DNA of 64,000 nucleotides from assembly GCA_003149935.1 (NCBI GenBank), contig QAMH01000010.1, positions 172,836-236,835 on the forward strand, given 5' to 3'. The stretch comes from Coriobacteriia bacterium. GTDB lineage: Bacteria > Actinomycetota > Coriobacteriia > Coriobacteriales > QAMH01. The notes under the pieces are model-generated. The model was given only the letters and a program-made list of their open reading frames with translations. It searched no databases and was not told the origin of the DNA. Positions 42,403 through 51,112 of this stretch are shown piece after piece. The translations under genes and the position numbers were made by a program. The stretch's first letter is position 1. Each line of letters begins with the position of its first letter.

Positions 42403-44324
42403 TAGACCTGAGCTTCCTCGATGATCTTCGTGAAGTACTCGAGCTTCATCGAGCCCAAGTCGCCCTCATGGCGCTCACGCACTGCAACCTCGCCATTCTC
42501 GACTTCCTTGTCGCCAATGACGAGCATGTAGGGAACGCGTTGCCCCTGCGCCTTGGCAATCTTCACGCGCATGGGCTCGTTCTGCTCGTAAACCTCGACG
42601 CGCCCACCATGTGCGCGCAACTCGGCCGCGACCTGCTCGGCAGCCTCGACGTGGCGATCGGCAATGGGAATGATGACAGCCTGCGTCGGCGCAAGCCACA
42701 ACGGCAGGTTGCCACTTGTGTGCTCGATGAGGATGCCGAGGAAGCGCTCGATGGAGCCGAAAAGCGCGCGATGGAGCATCCACGGACGCTCGCTCGTGTT
42801 ATCGGCCGTGCGATACGTGACGTCGAAGCGCTCGGGCAAATTGAAGTCGACCTGCACCGTCGAGCACTGCCACCAGCGACCGAGGGCGTCCTTGACCTTG
42901 ATGTCGATCTTGGGGCCATAGAAGGCGCCGTCGCCAGGGTTGATCTCGTATGGAATGCCACGACGCTCGATGGCCTCGCGCAAGAAGCTCTCGGCCTTTT
43001 CCCACATCTCGTCGGTGCCGATGGACTTCTCGGGACGGGTCGATATCTCGGCCATGTACTCGAAGCCGAACTCCTTCATGATGGAGTCCGCCAGATCGAG
43101 GATTGCGCAGACCTCGTCGACAACCTGATCTTCGCGACAAAAGACATGCGCATCGTCCTGCGTGAAGCCGCGGGCGCGCATAAGGCCATGCACGGCGCCG
43201 CTCATCTCGTGACGATACACGGTACCGAACTCGAAGTACCTGATGGGCAGTTCGCGATACGAGTGGATGTCGTTCTTGTAGAGGATCACGTGGCCGGGGC
43301 AGTTCATCGGCTTAACGCCATACTCGCTCAGACGCGGCTCCTCATCGCTTCCCTCGTTAATCTCGAAGAAGTACATGTTGTCCTTGTAGTACCCGTAATG
43401 GCCACTCGTCTTCCAGACATCCGCCTTGTAGATGTGCGGGGTGATGACCTCTTCGTAGCCCCTGCGATACAGCTCCTTGCGCAGCCACTCCTGCATGATG
43501 CGGATGATGCGCGCGCCAGCCGGCAGATACAACGGCAAGCCAACACCGGCCTCCTCGTCCATCATGTAAATGCCGAGCTCGCGACCGAGCTTGCGATGGT
43601 CGCGCTTCTCGGCCTCCTCGAGCATGAAGAGGTATTCCTTCATGTCCTTCTTGTCGAAGAACGCCGTACCGTAGAGACGTTGCAGCTGCTCGTTCTCGGC
43701 ATCGCCCTTCCAGTAGGCACCGGCGAGCTTCATGAGCTTGAAGGCGCCGATCTTGCGCGAGCTGGGGATGTGCGGGCCCTTGCACAGGTCAACGAAGTCA
43801 CCATGGCGATAGATGGAGATTTCGGCGTCCTCGGGCAGGTCGTCGATATGCTCGAGCTTGAACTTTTGGTCTTTGAAGATTTCCTTGGCCTCATCGCGCG
43901 TGACAACCTCGCGCACGAAAGGCTCGTCCTTCTTGATGATCTCCTTCATCTTGGCCTCGATGGCCTCGAAATCATCGGAGGAAAGGTTCTCGGTCAAGCC
44001 GAAGTCGTAGAAGAAGCCGTCATCGGTTTGCGGGCCAAAGGCGATCTGGGCGCCGGGGAAGAGCTCCTGCACAGCCTCTGCCATGATGTGCGCCGTCGAG
44101 TGGCGCAAGATGCCGAGACCCTCGGGTGATGTCTTGGTGACGATCTCGACCTGCGCGCCGTCGGCGAGCGGCGCATCGAGACCGACGAGCTCTCCGTCGA
44201 TCTTGCCGGCAACGGCGGCCTTGGCGAGGACGCTGCCAATTGCAGCCGCGAGATCGGCTACCGTCGCGCCCTCTTCGAGCTCTCTGGTGGAATTGTCGGG
44301 GAGAATGACAGAAATCGTGCTCAT
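42402..44324 (-). CDS. thrS: Threonyl-tRNA synthetase
   Basis: 640 residues from ATG 44324 ('MSTISVILPDN'). TGS domain (1-62), editing domain with 'HSTAHIMAEAVQELFPGA' (about 75-225), class II catalytic core ('GRELGIYMMDEEAGVGLPLY', 'MNCPGHVILYKNDIHSYREL', 'MLHRALFGSIERFLGILIEH') and anticodon-binding domain (about 535-640). It charges tRNA-Thr. The leader is only about 110 bases and contains a short hairpin; no T-box motif is visible. It heads the leuCDB-galU genes. Confidence 0.97.
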   Translation of the reverse strand: MSTISVILPDNSTRELEEGATVADLAAAIGSVLAKAAVAGKIDGELVGLDAPLADGAQVEIVTKTSPEGLGILRHSTAHIMAEAVQELFPGAQIAFGPQTDDGFFYDFGLTENLSSDDFEAIEAKMKEIIKKDEPFVREVVTRDEAKEIFKDQKFKLEHIDDLPEDAEISIYRHGDFVDLCKGPHIPSSRKIGAFKLMKLAGAYWKGDAENEQLQRLYGTAFFDKKDMKEYLFMLEEAEKRDHRKLGRELGIYMMDEEAGVGLPLYLPAGARIIRIMQEWLRKELYRRGYEEVITPHIYKADVWKTSGHYGYYKDNMYFFEINEGSDEEPRLSEYGVKPMNCPGHVILYKNDIHSYRELPIRYFEFGTVYRHEMSGAVHGLMRARGFTQDDAHVFCREDQVVDEVCAILDLADSIMKEFGFEYMAEISTRPEKSIGTDEMWEKAESFLREAIERRGIPYEINPGDGAFYGPKIDIKVKDALGRWWQCSTVQVDFNLPERFDVTYRTADNTSERPWMLHRALFGSIERFLGILIEHTSGNLPLWLAPTQAVIIPIADRHVEAAEQVAAELRAHGGRVEVYEQNEPMRVKIAKAQGQRVPYMLVIGDKEVENGEVAVRERHEGDLGSMKLEYFTKIIEEAQV

Positions 44325-44344
44325 GGCTGTTCCTTTCCGCCCGT

Positions 44345-44361
44345 TCTCGGTCACAAACCGA
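44345..44361 (-). other. Short hairpin in the thrS leader
   Basis: CTCGGT-TTGTG-ACCGAG on the minus strand, about 20 bases before thrS. Its flanks (CCC...GGG) can extend the stem slightly. It is not followed by T, so it is not a terminator by itself. It could be a small operator, similar in idea to ThrS autoregulation elsewhere, but nothing here proves it. Confidence 0.35.
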
Positions 44362-44433
44362 GTGGGACCTATCGTTAAAAGCACATGGCGAGAATCTACA
44401 CCGCAAACAGGCGTGATGCAAGGAGAACTTGCG

Positions 44434-44886
44434 CTAGGCCGAGCGCTGGCGCGTCTGACGCGTGAGCGGCTGCGCGCAATAGGGACATATCTGCCAACTG
44501 GGCTCGAGCGGACGTCCGCAACTGTTGCATACGTTACGCAGCTGGACACGACAGTTGGGGCAAGCGATGTAGTCACTCTTCACTGGCTCGCCGCAACGGG
44601 GACAGTTACCGTAATCGGAGAGCTGCCGCCCCATGAGCTCAAGGTTCATGACCTGCTCGGTGGAGTCGGCCGCGTTGAGGGGCGGACGCAGCAGGCAGTA
44701 GGCAACCAAGCCGGCGACGGGTACGGCGGCGATGACGGTCCATAGCAGCACGGGAGCCTCGCGTGTCTTGGCATCCCTGTTGACCCAGATGATGCATACG
44801 ACCCAGAGCCCCACGAAGATGATTGCCGTCACGATGAGGACGACGAGCACGGGAGGTGTGAGTACCGACGCGAGAATAGCGGACAT
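44434..44886 (-). CDS. Two-TM protein with double zinc ribbon
   Basis: 150 residues. Two membrane helices (about 9-33 and 44-66) are followed by a linker and two zinc ribbons built from four CxxC knuckles: 'CPRCGEP', 'CPNCRVQ', 'CNSCGRP' and 'CPYCAQP' (about 93-140), the DZANK-type arrangement. The tail is basic. Such proteins are small membrane-anchored modules of unknown role, often companions to larger membrane systems. It lies between folC and thrS on the same strand. Confidence 0.75.
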   Translation of the reverse strand: MSAILASVLTPPVLVVLIVTAIIFVGLWVVCIIWVNRDAKTREAPVLLWTVIAAVPVAGLVAYCLLRPPLNAADSTEQVMNLELMGRQLSDYGNCPRCGEPVKSDYIACPNCRVQLRNVCNSCGRPLEPSWQICPYCAQPLTRQTRQRSA

Positions 44887-44932
44887 GCTGCCTTCTTACT
44901 GCCTGTGGTAGTGGACTATTGGTGAGATTCTA

Positions 44933-46243
44933 TCACCAAATATCCTTCACCTCACCAGCAACGGTTATCGAGCCCGTAGCGATAACGGGCTCGTGGCGCA
45001 GTAACTCGCGGGCCTCGGATATGCTCGTGGCAATCTCGGGGCGCATGCCGCATTCCTCCTCGACGAGCGCGGCAAGCTCCACCGCAGGAATGGAGCGCGG
45101 CGACGACGATGCCGTGACGACGATGCGCGAGAACAGCGGGCAGAGCTCGCGGATGATGTCACGGGCGTCCTTGTCGTCCAGCACGCCGAGCAGCAAGGTA
45201 GGCGTGGCGCGTGACGGGGGGACGGGAAGGTGACAGGGGGACGGGGGTTCTGTCACGCGAATTCGGCGTGACAGAACCCCCGTCCCCCTGTCACCTTCCC
45301 GTCCCCCCGTCACGCGCCCGTCGAAGAATCTCTTCAGCTCTTCGGCAAGGGCGTGGGCAGATTGCGGATTATGTGCCGCATCGATAATCACGAGCGGGTC
45401 ATGTCGCAGAATCTCAAAGCGTCCGGGAATGATGAGCCCACTCAGCGCCATGCGGACGCTCTCGGGCGAGGGCGCATGACCAAGCGCCGCGGTAACAGCC
45501 GCCAGAGCCGTCGCGAGGTTTGAGCGCTGATAGACGGGCAGGCTGGCGAGCTCGCCCTCAAATGGGGTGATGGCCTCGAGATTAGCGTTCTCGTACGGCA
45601 CACAGACTTGCTGCGCCTGCCGTTCGAAGACCTCCCGTGCGGCAAGGTCGTGTGCAAAAACCGCCTTGCAGCCCGGTTTGATGATGGCCGCTTTCTCGGC
45701 CGCAATCTTTTCGATCGTATCACCGAGAATCGCGGTGTGTTCAAGCGCCACGCCCGTAATGACGGCGACTTGCGGGTCCACGACACTCGTGGCATCCCAG
45801 CGCCCGCCCAGGCCACACTCGAGAACAGCCCAGTCGGCGCCCTCTTGCGCGAACAGCCACAGGGCGGCAGCCGTGAGCAGCTCGAATTCCGTGGCCTCAA
45901 CGTGCGCATGCGCAGCTGCGTCGAGCGCCGCCTTGATGCCCCGTGCAAAGGATTCATCGTTCACGATGCGTCCGTCGATCTCGATGCGCTCGGGATACTT
46001 GACCAGATGCGGCGAGACATACAACCCGACGCGCAGGCCCTGAGCATGCAAAAGAGCCGCTATCATGCGCGTCGTCGATGACTTGCCATTGGTGCCGGCA
46101 ACCTGCACGCAACGGTAGCGCTTCTGCGGATTACCCATCGCCGCGCACATCGCCCTAATCGGTTCGAGCGAGGGGTTCATCCCGAACTTGAGCGCACCCT
46201 CGAGCGTGGCAACGGCATCGTCATATGTCATGTGCTGAGTCAT
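44933..46243 (-). CDS. folC: Folylpolyglutamate synthase/dihydrofolate synthase, with in-frame palindrome insert
   Basis: 436 residues. The Mur-ligase-type ATP site 'VAGTNGKSSTTRMIAALL' (about 48-65), 'YVSPHLVKYPERIEIDG', 'ECGLGGRWDATSVVDP' and 'IIDAAHNPQSAHALAEEL' are all present. It adds glutamate to folates. Between 'ELKRFFDGR' and 'PTLLLGVLDDKDA' (about residues 309-346) 37 extra codons derive entirely from a 111-bp perfect inverted repeat; the frame is kept and no stop is introduced. The insertion falls at a helix-strand junction of the C-terminal domain, likely a surface loop, so activity may be retained. Confidence 0.92.
   Translation of the reverse strand: MTQHMTYDDAVATLEGALKFGMNPSLEPIRAMCAAMGNPQKRYRCVQVAGTNGKSSTTRMIAALLHAQGLRVGLYVSPHLVKYPERIEIDGRIVNDESFARGIKAALDAAAHAHVEATEFELLTAAALWLFAQEGADWAVLECGLGGRWDATSVVDPQVAVITGVALEHTAILGDTIEKIAAEKAAIIKPGCKAVFAHDLAAREVFERQAQQVCVPYENANLEAITPFEGELASLPVYQRSNLATALAAVTAALGHAPSPESVRMALSGLIIPGRFEILRHDPLVIIDAAHNPQSAHALAEELKRFFDGRVTGGREGDRGTGVLSRRIRVTEPPSPCHLPVPPSRATPTLLLGVLDDKDARDIIRELCPLFSRIVVTASSSPRSIPAVELAALVEEECGMRPEIATSISEARELLRHEPVIATGSITVAGEVKDIW
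45207..45317. repeat. 111-bp perfect inverted repeat inside folC
   Basis: 52-bp arms (45207-45258 and 45266-45317) are exact reverse complements around the 7-base loop GAATTCG. Each arm contains GTGACAGGGGGACGGGG and GGTTCTGTCACGC, the same units seen at 51060, 52359 and 63922. Length 111 is divisible by three, so the folC frame continues through. Confidence 0.97.
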
Positions 46244-46278
46244 GGACGCTATTCTACATCGATACGAATCCTTAATGT

Positions 46279-46305
46279 GTGTCAGGGGGTCTGACCCCCT
46301 GACAC
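46279..46305. repeat. 27-bp palindrome upstream of folC
   Basis: GTGTCAGGGGGTC, a single central T, and GACCCCCTGACAC are perfect 13-bp arms. The unit resembles a short form of the GTGACAGGGGGACGGGG family. It lies in the 246-bp divergent gap between folC and htpG, which also contains the AT-rich htpG upstream region (possible -10 TACAAT at 46441-46446). Confidence 0.85.
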
Positions 46306-46489
46306 AGAGTGCGAGAGCAAGCCCGCAATCGCCTCTCGGGACGTCTCTAACATCTGCTATCTATCGACTTAGATATTCTAAATAACCGCAGTTAGGTAAC
46401 ATATCAGTGACAGGGCGTGCATAATCTATGCCCCCTCTTCTACAATCGCTGTTTGTACATATATAACGCACGCGAAAGGACACATACCC

Positions 46490-48400
46490 ATGCGTAAATT
46501 CAAGACAGAGAGCAAAAAGCTGCTCGACTTGATGATTAATTCCATCTATACCAATCGCGAAATCTTCCTGCGTGAGCTCATCTCCAACGCATCGGATTCG
46601 CTCGATAAGCTCTACCTCACCTCGCTCGAGAACAAAGACAGCTCCATTATGCGCAGCGATCTGCGCATTCAGATTGCCATTGACGAGGACGCTCGCACGC
46701 TCACCATCAGTGACGATGGTATTGGCATGACCAAGGACGAGCTCGACAAGAATCTCGGCACCATCGCCCATTCGGGTTCGCTCGAATTCAAGAGCTCGGA
46801 TTCCGAGAAGCTCGAGGAAGTCGACATCATCGGCCAGTTCGGCGTCGGCTTCTACTCTTCGTTCATGGTCGCCGACAAGGTCACCGTCATCTCGAAGGCA
46901 TACGGCAGCGACGAGGCCTTCAAGTGGGAAAGCGATGGCATCGAGGGCTACAACATCAGCGAGACCACCCGCGAGAAGCGCGGCACGGACATCATCCTGC
47001 ATCTGCGCGAGAACACCGACGAGGTCAATTACGACGAGTACCTCTCGCAGGCTCTCATCAAGCATTTGGTCAAGCGCTACAGCGATTACATCCGCTACCC
47101 GATCATCATGGACGCTGAGAAGACGCGCACGCTCGAGAAGCCCGAGGACGCTGGCGACGATTACGTGCCCGCAACCGAGACCTTCGTCGAGGAGGAAATC
47201 CTCAACTCGATGATTCCCATCTGGACCAAGAAGAAATCCGAGGTCTCCGACGAGGAGTACGCCGATTTCTACCAGGCCCAGTTCCACACGGCAGACACGC
47301 CCCTGCGCACCATCTCCATGCATGCCGAGGGCAGCCTGAACTACGACGCGTTGCTCTTCATCCCCACCGATGCGCCCATGAACCTGTATGCCAAGGACTT
47401 CCAACGAGGACTGGCGCTCTACAGCAACAACGTCATGATCATGGAGCATTGCGAGGACCTGCTGCCGGACTGCTTCGGCTTCGTGCGCGGCGTCGTCGAT
47501 AGCCCGGACCTCAACCTCAACATCTCGCGCGAGACGCTCCAGCAAGACCGCCAGCTCATCGCCATCGAGCGTCGCATCGAGAAGAAGATCAAGCAGGAGC
47601 TCGAGAAGCTCTGCAAAGACGACCGTGAAGCCTACGTCGATTTCTTCAGCAAGTTCGGCCACGTGCTCAAGTACGACATCTACTCCACCTACGGAGCGCA
47701 CAAGGACCTGCTGCAGGACCTGCTGCTCTTCCACTCCGCCAAGGAGGACAAGCCCATCACCCTGGCCGAGTACGTCGCCGGCATGCAGGAGGGCCAGGAG
47801 AACATCTTCTTCGCTTCCGGTGACACCGTCGCGCGTCTGGCCCAAAGCCCGAGCGTCACGTCGGTCGTCTCGCGTGGCTACGACGTCCTGCTCTGCGGTG
47901 ACAACGTCGACGAGTTCTGCCTGCTCTCCATCGGCAGCTATGACGACAAGGAGATGCGCAACGTCGCCAGCGGCGAGGACCTTGGTCTCGAGACCGAGGA
48001 GGAGAAGGAGGAAGTCGCCAAGCAGCGCGAGGAGAACAGCACGCTGTTCGAGGCGATGACTGAGGCGCTTCCCGACGACATCACCAATGTCACCGCGACC
48101 TCTCGCCTGGCTGATGCGGCCTGCTGTATCGTCGCCGATGGCCCTGTGAGCCTGGGTATGGAGAAGTACTTCGCGACCATCCCGGCTGCCGCCGGCGAGC
48201 GTCCCGAGGCAAAGCACGTGCTCGAGCTCAACCCCAATCACCCTGTCTTCGCAACGCTGCAGGCGGCGCAAGAGGCTGGCGAGACCGAGAAGGTCGCCCA
48301 GTACGCCAACCTGCTCTACAACCAGGCACGTTTGGCGGAGGGTCTCGAAATCGCAGATTCGGCAGCATTCAACGAGGCTATTTGCGAGCTGATGAAATAA
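46490..48400 (+). CDS. htpG: Molecular chaperone HtpG (Hsp90)
   Basis: 636 residues. The GHKL ATP site has 'ELISNASDSLDKLYL', 'DDGIGMTKDEL', 'GQFGVGFYSSFMVADKV' and 'GTDIILHL'; the middle domain has 'YANNV'-type 'LALYSNNVMIMEHCEDLLPD' and 'SPDLNLNISRETLQQDR'; the C-terminal dimer domain follows. It lacks a eukaryotic MEEVD tail. Cytoplasmic dimeric chaperone. Upstream GAAAGGA serves as ribosome site. The opposite strand is open for a similar length, a known coding artefact of chaperone genes. Confidence 0.97.
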   Translation: MRKFKTESKKLLDLMINSIYTNREIFLRELISNASDSLDKLYLTSLENKDSSIMRSDLRIQIAIDEDARTLTISDDGIGMTKDELDKNLGTIAHSGSLEFKSSDSEKLEEVDIIGQFGVGFYSSFMVADKVTVISKAYGSDEAFKWESDGIEGYNISETTREKRGTDIILHLRENTDEVNYDEYLSQALIKHLVKRYSDYIRYPIIMDAEKTRTLEKPEDAGDDYVPATETFVEEEILNSMIPIWTKKKSEVSDEEYADFYQAQFHTADTPLRTISMHAEGSLNYDALLFIPTDAPMNLYAKDFQRGLALYSNNVMIMEHCEDLLPDCFGFVRGVVDSPDLNLNISRETLQQDRQLIAIERRIEKKIKQELEKLCKDDREAYVDFFSKFGHVLKYDIYSTYGAHKDLLQDLLLFHSAKEDKPITLAEYVAGMQEGQENIFFASGDTVARLAQSPSVTSVVSRGYDVLLCGDNVDEFCLLSIGSYDDKEMRNVASGEDLGLETEEEKEEVAKQREENSTLFEAMTEALPDDITNVTATSRLADAACCIVADGPVSLGMEKYFATIPAAAGERPEAKHVLELNPNHPVFATLQAAQEAGETEKVAQYANLLYNQARLAEGLEIADSAAFNEAICELMK

Positions 48401-48422
48401 ACATTTCTCGTGATAATTTCGG

Positions 48423-48458
48423 TTATAGGCAGTGCATTATATTGTGCGCTGCCTATAA
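48423..48458 (+). terminator. Probable htpG terminator
   Basis: Stem TTATAGGCAGTGCA (48423-48436) with TGCGCTGCCTATAA (48445-48458), one wobble, followed by TCTTATAT. 22 bases after the htpG stop. Confidence 0.7.
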
Positions 48459-48495
48459 TCTTATATGGATATAAAAGCGAGCGAGGAGGCTTATC

Positions 48496-49116
48496 ATGAC
48501 TACGATGCTATTTCAGGGGCACGGCTCCTACAGGTTCACGCTCGACGACAGCACGGTCATCTACGTCGATCCATACTTCGGAAAGGAATACGAGCTCGAG
48601 GCGGACCTCGTCCTGGTCACGCATAGGCATTTCGACCACGATGCCGTGGACAAGATGCCCCATGCGTCTGGCTGCGAGGTAATCTGGCCCGAGGACCTAC
48701 ATCCCACGAGCGATGAGTATCTCTCCACGGAGTCTCACGGCGTGAAGATCCAGGCGGTGCAGGCATACAACGAGAACCATCCGTCTGACGAGTGCGTTGG
48801 CTACGTGCTCGAGTTCGATGGCGTCTCGTTCTATGCAGCAGGCGACACGAGCATGACCGAGGACATGAAGTCCGGCAAGCTTGCCGCCATGAAGCTCGAC
48901 TATGCGACGTTCCCGTGCGACGGGGTGTACAACATGGACGCGGACGAGGCTTCCGAGTGCGCCAAGCTCGTCGGTGCCAAGCACAACATTCCCGTCCATG
49001 AGGTGCCCATCGACTCCGCCGACGCTACGGTCGCCGAGTACGACGAGGCCAAGCTCGAGGCATTCCAAGCTCCCGGACGCATCATCCTCGTCCCCGGGGC
49101 CGAGCTGCATATGTAA
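48496..49116 (+). CDS. Metallo-beta-lactamase-fold hydrolase (UlaG-like)
   Basis: 206 residues. The metal motif is 'VTHRHFDHD' (HxHxDH variant T-H-R-H-F-D-H), with further ligands in 'FYAAGDTSMTEDM' and a late His in 'NIPVHEVPID'. The short form with 'YVDPYF' near the N-terminus matches the UlaG/UPF0173 group. It probably hydrolyses a small phosphate or lactone metabolite; substrate not inferable. Upstream GCGAGGAGG is a strong ribosome site. Confidence 0.85.
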   Translation: MTTMLFQGHGSYRFTLDDSTVIYVDPYFGKEYELEADLVLVTHRHFDHDAVDKMPHASGCEVIWPEDLHPTSDEYLSTESHGVKIQAVQAYNENHPSDECVGYVLEFDGVSFYAAGDTSMTEDMKSGKLAAMKLDYATFPCDGVYNMDADEASECAKLVGAKHNIPVHEVPIDSADATVAEYDEAKLEAFQAPGRIILVPGAELHM

Positions 49117-49124
49117 AAAATGGA

Positions 49125-49149
49125 GCAGGGCGCGCAATGCGCGCCCTGC
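49125..49149 (+). terminator. Hairpin after the MBL hydrolase gene
   Basis: GCAGGGCGCGC-AAT-GCGCGCCCTGC, an 11-bp perfect stem, nine bases after the stop. No T-run follows, so it may be a stabiliser. A REP-like repeat directly follows. Confidence 0.6.
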
Positions 49150-49158
49150 CTGCAATGC

Positions 49159-49255
49159 GAGATTTCTCGACTCCGCTCCGCTTCGCTCGGAATGACAGGG
49201 GCAGACGCGTAGCGCCACCGTCCCCTTGTCATTTCGACCGAAGTGGAGAAATCCC
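49159..49255. repeat. REP-like imperfect inverted repeat
   Basis: GAGATTTCTCGACTCCGC... reading into CGGAATGACAGGGG on the left pairs imperfectly with CCCCTTGTCATTTCGACC...GGAGAAATCCC on the right. The unit resembles the widely dispersed REP type that contains GAATGACAGG and GAGAAATC. It fills the convergent gap between the hydrolase and uspA genes. Confidence 0.7.
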
Positions 49256-49668
49256 TACTTCACGACAAGCACCGGACACTTGGCGTGCGTGAGAACCTTG
49301 TGGCTCACGCTGCCGAGCGCAAACTCGCGCAGGGCGCCCAGACCGCGACTGCCCATCACGAGCAAATCAGCTTCCGACTCCGTCGCGTAGCGAATGATTT
49401 CGTCGGCAGGACGGCCGTGCAGCAGCACGATCTCATGGTCGATGCCAGCGTCTGCCAAAACCTGTGCCGCATCCTTGATAATCTCACGCTGGGCCTCACC
49501 ATGTGCCTCGATCGGGTCGTAGACCATGTCCGAGTACACGTCGATGGCGATGACCGAGACGATCTTGACCTGCGCATCGCCCTCAAGGGACGCGATGTAG
49601 GCTGCCTGCTCCGTTGCGCGCAGTGAGTTTTCCGATCCATCGGCGGCAACGAGAATGTTCTTGTACAT
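49255..49668 (-). CDS. Universal stress protein, UspA family
   Basis: 137 residues. 'MYKNILVAADGSENSLRATE' at the start and the ATP-binding 'MGSRGLGALREFALGSVSHK' (G-2x-G-9x-G-S/T pattern) near the end assign it to the ATP-binding UspA class. These small dimeric proteins accumulate under stress and growth arrest; the exact job is unclear. It follows the FKBP gene by 11 bases with AGGGGATTG as ribosome site. Confidence 0.9.
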   Translation of the reverse strand: MYKNILVAADGSENSLRATEQAAYIASLEGDAQVKIVSVIAIDVYSDMVYDPIEAHGEAQREIIKDAAQVLADAGIDHEIVLLHGRPADEIIRYATESEADLLVMGSRGLGALREFALGSVSHKVLTHAKCPVLVVK

Positions 49669-49679
49669 AGCGCAATCCC

Positions 49680-50168
49680 CTACATGATGAGGTCGAGGGG
49701 GTCCTTGGGAATCTCCCTCTTGGGGGCATTGGGGTCATCGGCCGTGGACTCATCGACCTTGATGAGCTCGACATCGAAGGTAAGATCCTTGCCCGCCAGC
49801 GGATGGTTGTAATCGAGCGTCACGGCCTCCGGGGTGATGTCCTTGACCGTAACCGGAACCTTCTCCTCGTCTTCGGTGATCATCCAGATGACCTTGCCGA
49901 TTTCGAGGCCCTTCATGTTGGGCATGACCTCCATCGGGATTTCCTCGGTGTGCTCGTCGAGATACTCGCCGAATGCCTCCCAATCCTTGATGGTGAAGGT
50001 CTTCTTCTCGCCCTCGGCCATCTCGCGCACCTCGCGCTCGAAACCATCGAGCACCATGTCGTGACCAACCTGGAACACGAGGGGGTTCTCGGCGGTCATC
50101 TTGTCGTAAACGGAGCCATCTGGCAGACGACCTTCGAAAGTCAGGGTTACGGTTGTTCCATCGAGCAT
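49680..50168 (-). CDS. FKBP-type peptidyl-prolyl isomerase, SlyD-like
   Basis: 162 residues from ATG 50168, preferred because GAGAGGA lies about eight bases upstream; ATG 50207 is in frame but lacks such a site. 'VTLTFEGRLPDGSVYDKMTA' (with Tyr-Asp of the active site), 'VLDGFEREVREMAEGEKKTF', an IF-domain insertion, and 'DYNHPLAGKDLTFDVELIKV' follow the SlyD layout. The His-rich metal tail of E. coli SlyD is missing; the tail is acidic and Pro-containing. Cytoplasmic chaperone-isomerase. Confidence 0.92.
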   Translation of the reverse strand: MLDGTTVTLTFEGRLPDGSVYDKMTAENPLVFQVGHDMVLDGFEREVREMAEGEKKTFTIKDWEAFGEYLDEHTEEIPMEVMPNMKGLEIGKVIWMITEDEEKVPVTVKDITPEAVTLDYNHPLAGKDLTFDVELIKVDESTADDPNAPKREIPKDPLDLIM

Positions 50169-50313
50169 GACGATAGTCCTCTCATCCGAGTGCGCGTAAT
50201 GCGCCATTTCTCACGCGAAAAAGCGTCCTCATGACAGTACCGCATGCGGGGAATTCTGCAAGGGTATCTGGGCTATAATTGCCAAAGCGTAACCGCAAAT
50301 CAAAGGGGATTTC

Positions 50314-51042
50314 GTGGCTCAGAAATTTAATAAGATCTACATCCAGCAGGATGCCATTGCCAAGCACGAGGACTTCGACACCTGGTACGAAGACGGGGAT
50401 GTCTTCCTCCAGTTCAAGAGCAAGGAAGGCTGGAAGCGAGAGAAGGACAAGGTGCAGATCATGGGCCGCATGGGTGGTCAGGTCGGCCTCATCAAACCCG
50501 ACAATCACGTGCTTAACTACTACATTCGCTACGAGCGCTGGGAGTACATCCTGCACACGTTCGTTATCAATCACCACTACTACATCGAGGGCATGGTGTG
50601 GGATCTCTACGGGTGTGCACACGAGCCCCCGTGCACCTTCGTCGAGGAAACGCTCACGAGCTTCGAGCGCAAGGCTGTGCATATCAAGCTCGTCAACTTC
50701 AAGGATAAGGGCATGTGCTACGAGATTCATGCCCACGAGCTTGAAAAGCTGCGCATTGCCGTGGCGGCGTTTGTCGCCATTCTCATCAAGGAGGAATGGA
50801 AGGGCTTGAGCGAGGGCAACGACTACACCCCTGCCGGGCTCCTCAACAACCTCAAGAGCCGCATCTTCGAGAACAAGGGCTTCACCTACGAGGAAGTCCA
50901 GGAGCTCATCGAGGCCGACTCCCCCTACGTGCGCATCATCAGGCCGGAGGGCCGTCCCATCGACCACAAGGATTCCAAGCTGAAGAAGGACAAGCGCGGC
51001 CACGTCCTGGAAAAGCGCAAGAGCGATTCGATAAAGAAGTAA
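50314..51042 (+). CDS. Unrecognised 242-residue protein, possibly tubby/LURP-one-like
   Basis: GTG start at 50314 with AAAGGGG upstream and a TATAAT at 50274-50279. The protein has alternating strands rich in Tyr/Trp/His ('VGLIKPDNHVLNYYIRYERW', 'YILHTFVINHHYYIEGMVWD') and a late hydrophobic helix ('LRIAVAAFVAILI'), ending in a basic coiled tail. The strands-plus-central-helix order resembles LURP-one/YxjI (tubby-like) folds, which bind membranes or lipids, but I cannot confirm this. No signal peptide. It is the last gene before the IS30 element. Confidence 0.6.
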   Translation: MAQKFNKIYIQQDAIAKHEDFDTWYEDGDVFLQFKSKEGWKREKDKVQIMGRMGGQVGLIKPDNHVLNYYIRYERWEYILHTFVINHHYYIEGMVWDLYGCAHEPPCTFVEETLTSFERKAVHIKLVNFKDKGMCYEIHAHELEKLRIAVAAFVAILIKEEWKGLSEGNDYTPAGLLNNLKSRIFENKGFTYEEVQELIEADSPYVRIIRPEGRPIDHKDSKLKKDKRGHVLEKRKSDSIKK

Positions 51043-51059
51043 GCAACAAGCTTTGCGGC

Positions 51060-51112
51060 GTGACAGGGGGACGGGGGTTCTGGTCACGCTGGATTCGCAT
51101 GACAGAACCCCC
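51060..51112. repeat. Left part of a GTGACAGG palindromic repeat split by IS30
   Basis: GTGACAGGGGGACGGGG, GTTCTGGTCACGC, a short loop, then ATGACAGAACCCCC. The remaining bases of the right arm, GTCCCCCTGTCAC, are found on the far side of the IS at 52359-52371. Joined, they restore a 66-bp element matching the folC copy. Confidence 0.9.

Noticed and set aside
44325..44433. T-box riboswitch before thrS
   Set aside because: The leader is only about 110 bases and lacks the T-box sequence and an antiterminator/terminator pair.
46361..48271. 636-codon open frame on the minus strand opposite htpG
   Set aside because: Antisense frames of this length are a known artefact of GC-biased chaperone genes; the product is Leu/Val/Asp-rich without family motifs, while htpG itself is unmistakable.
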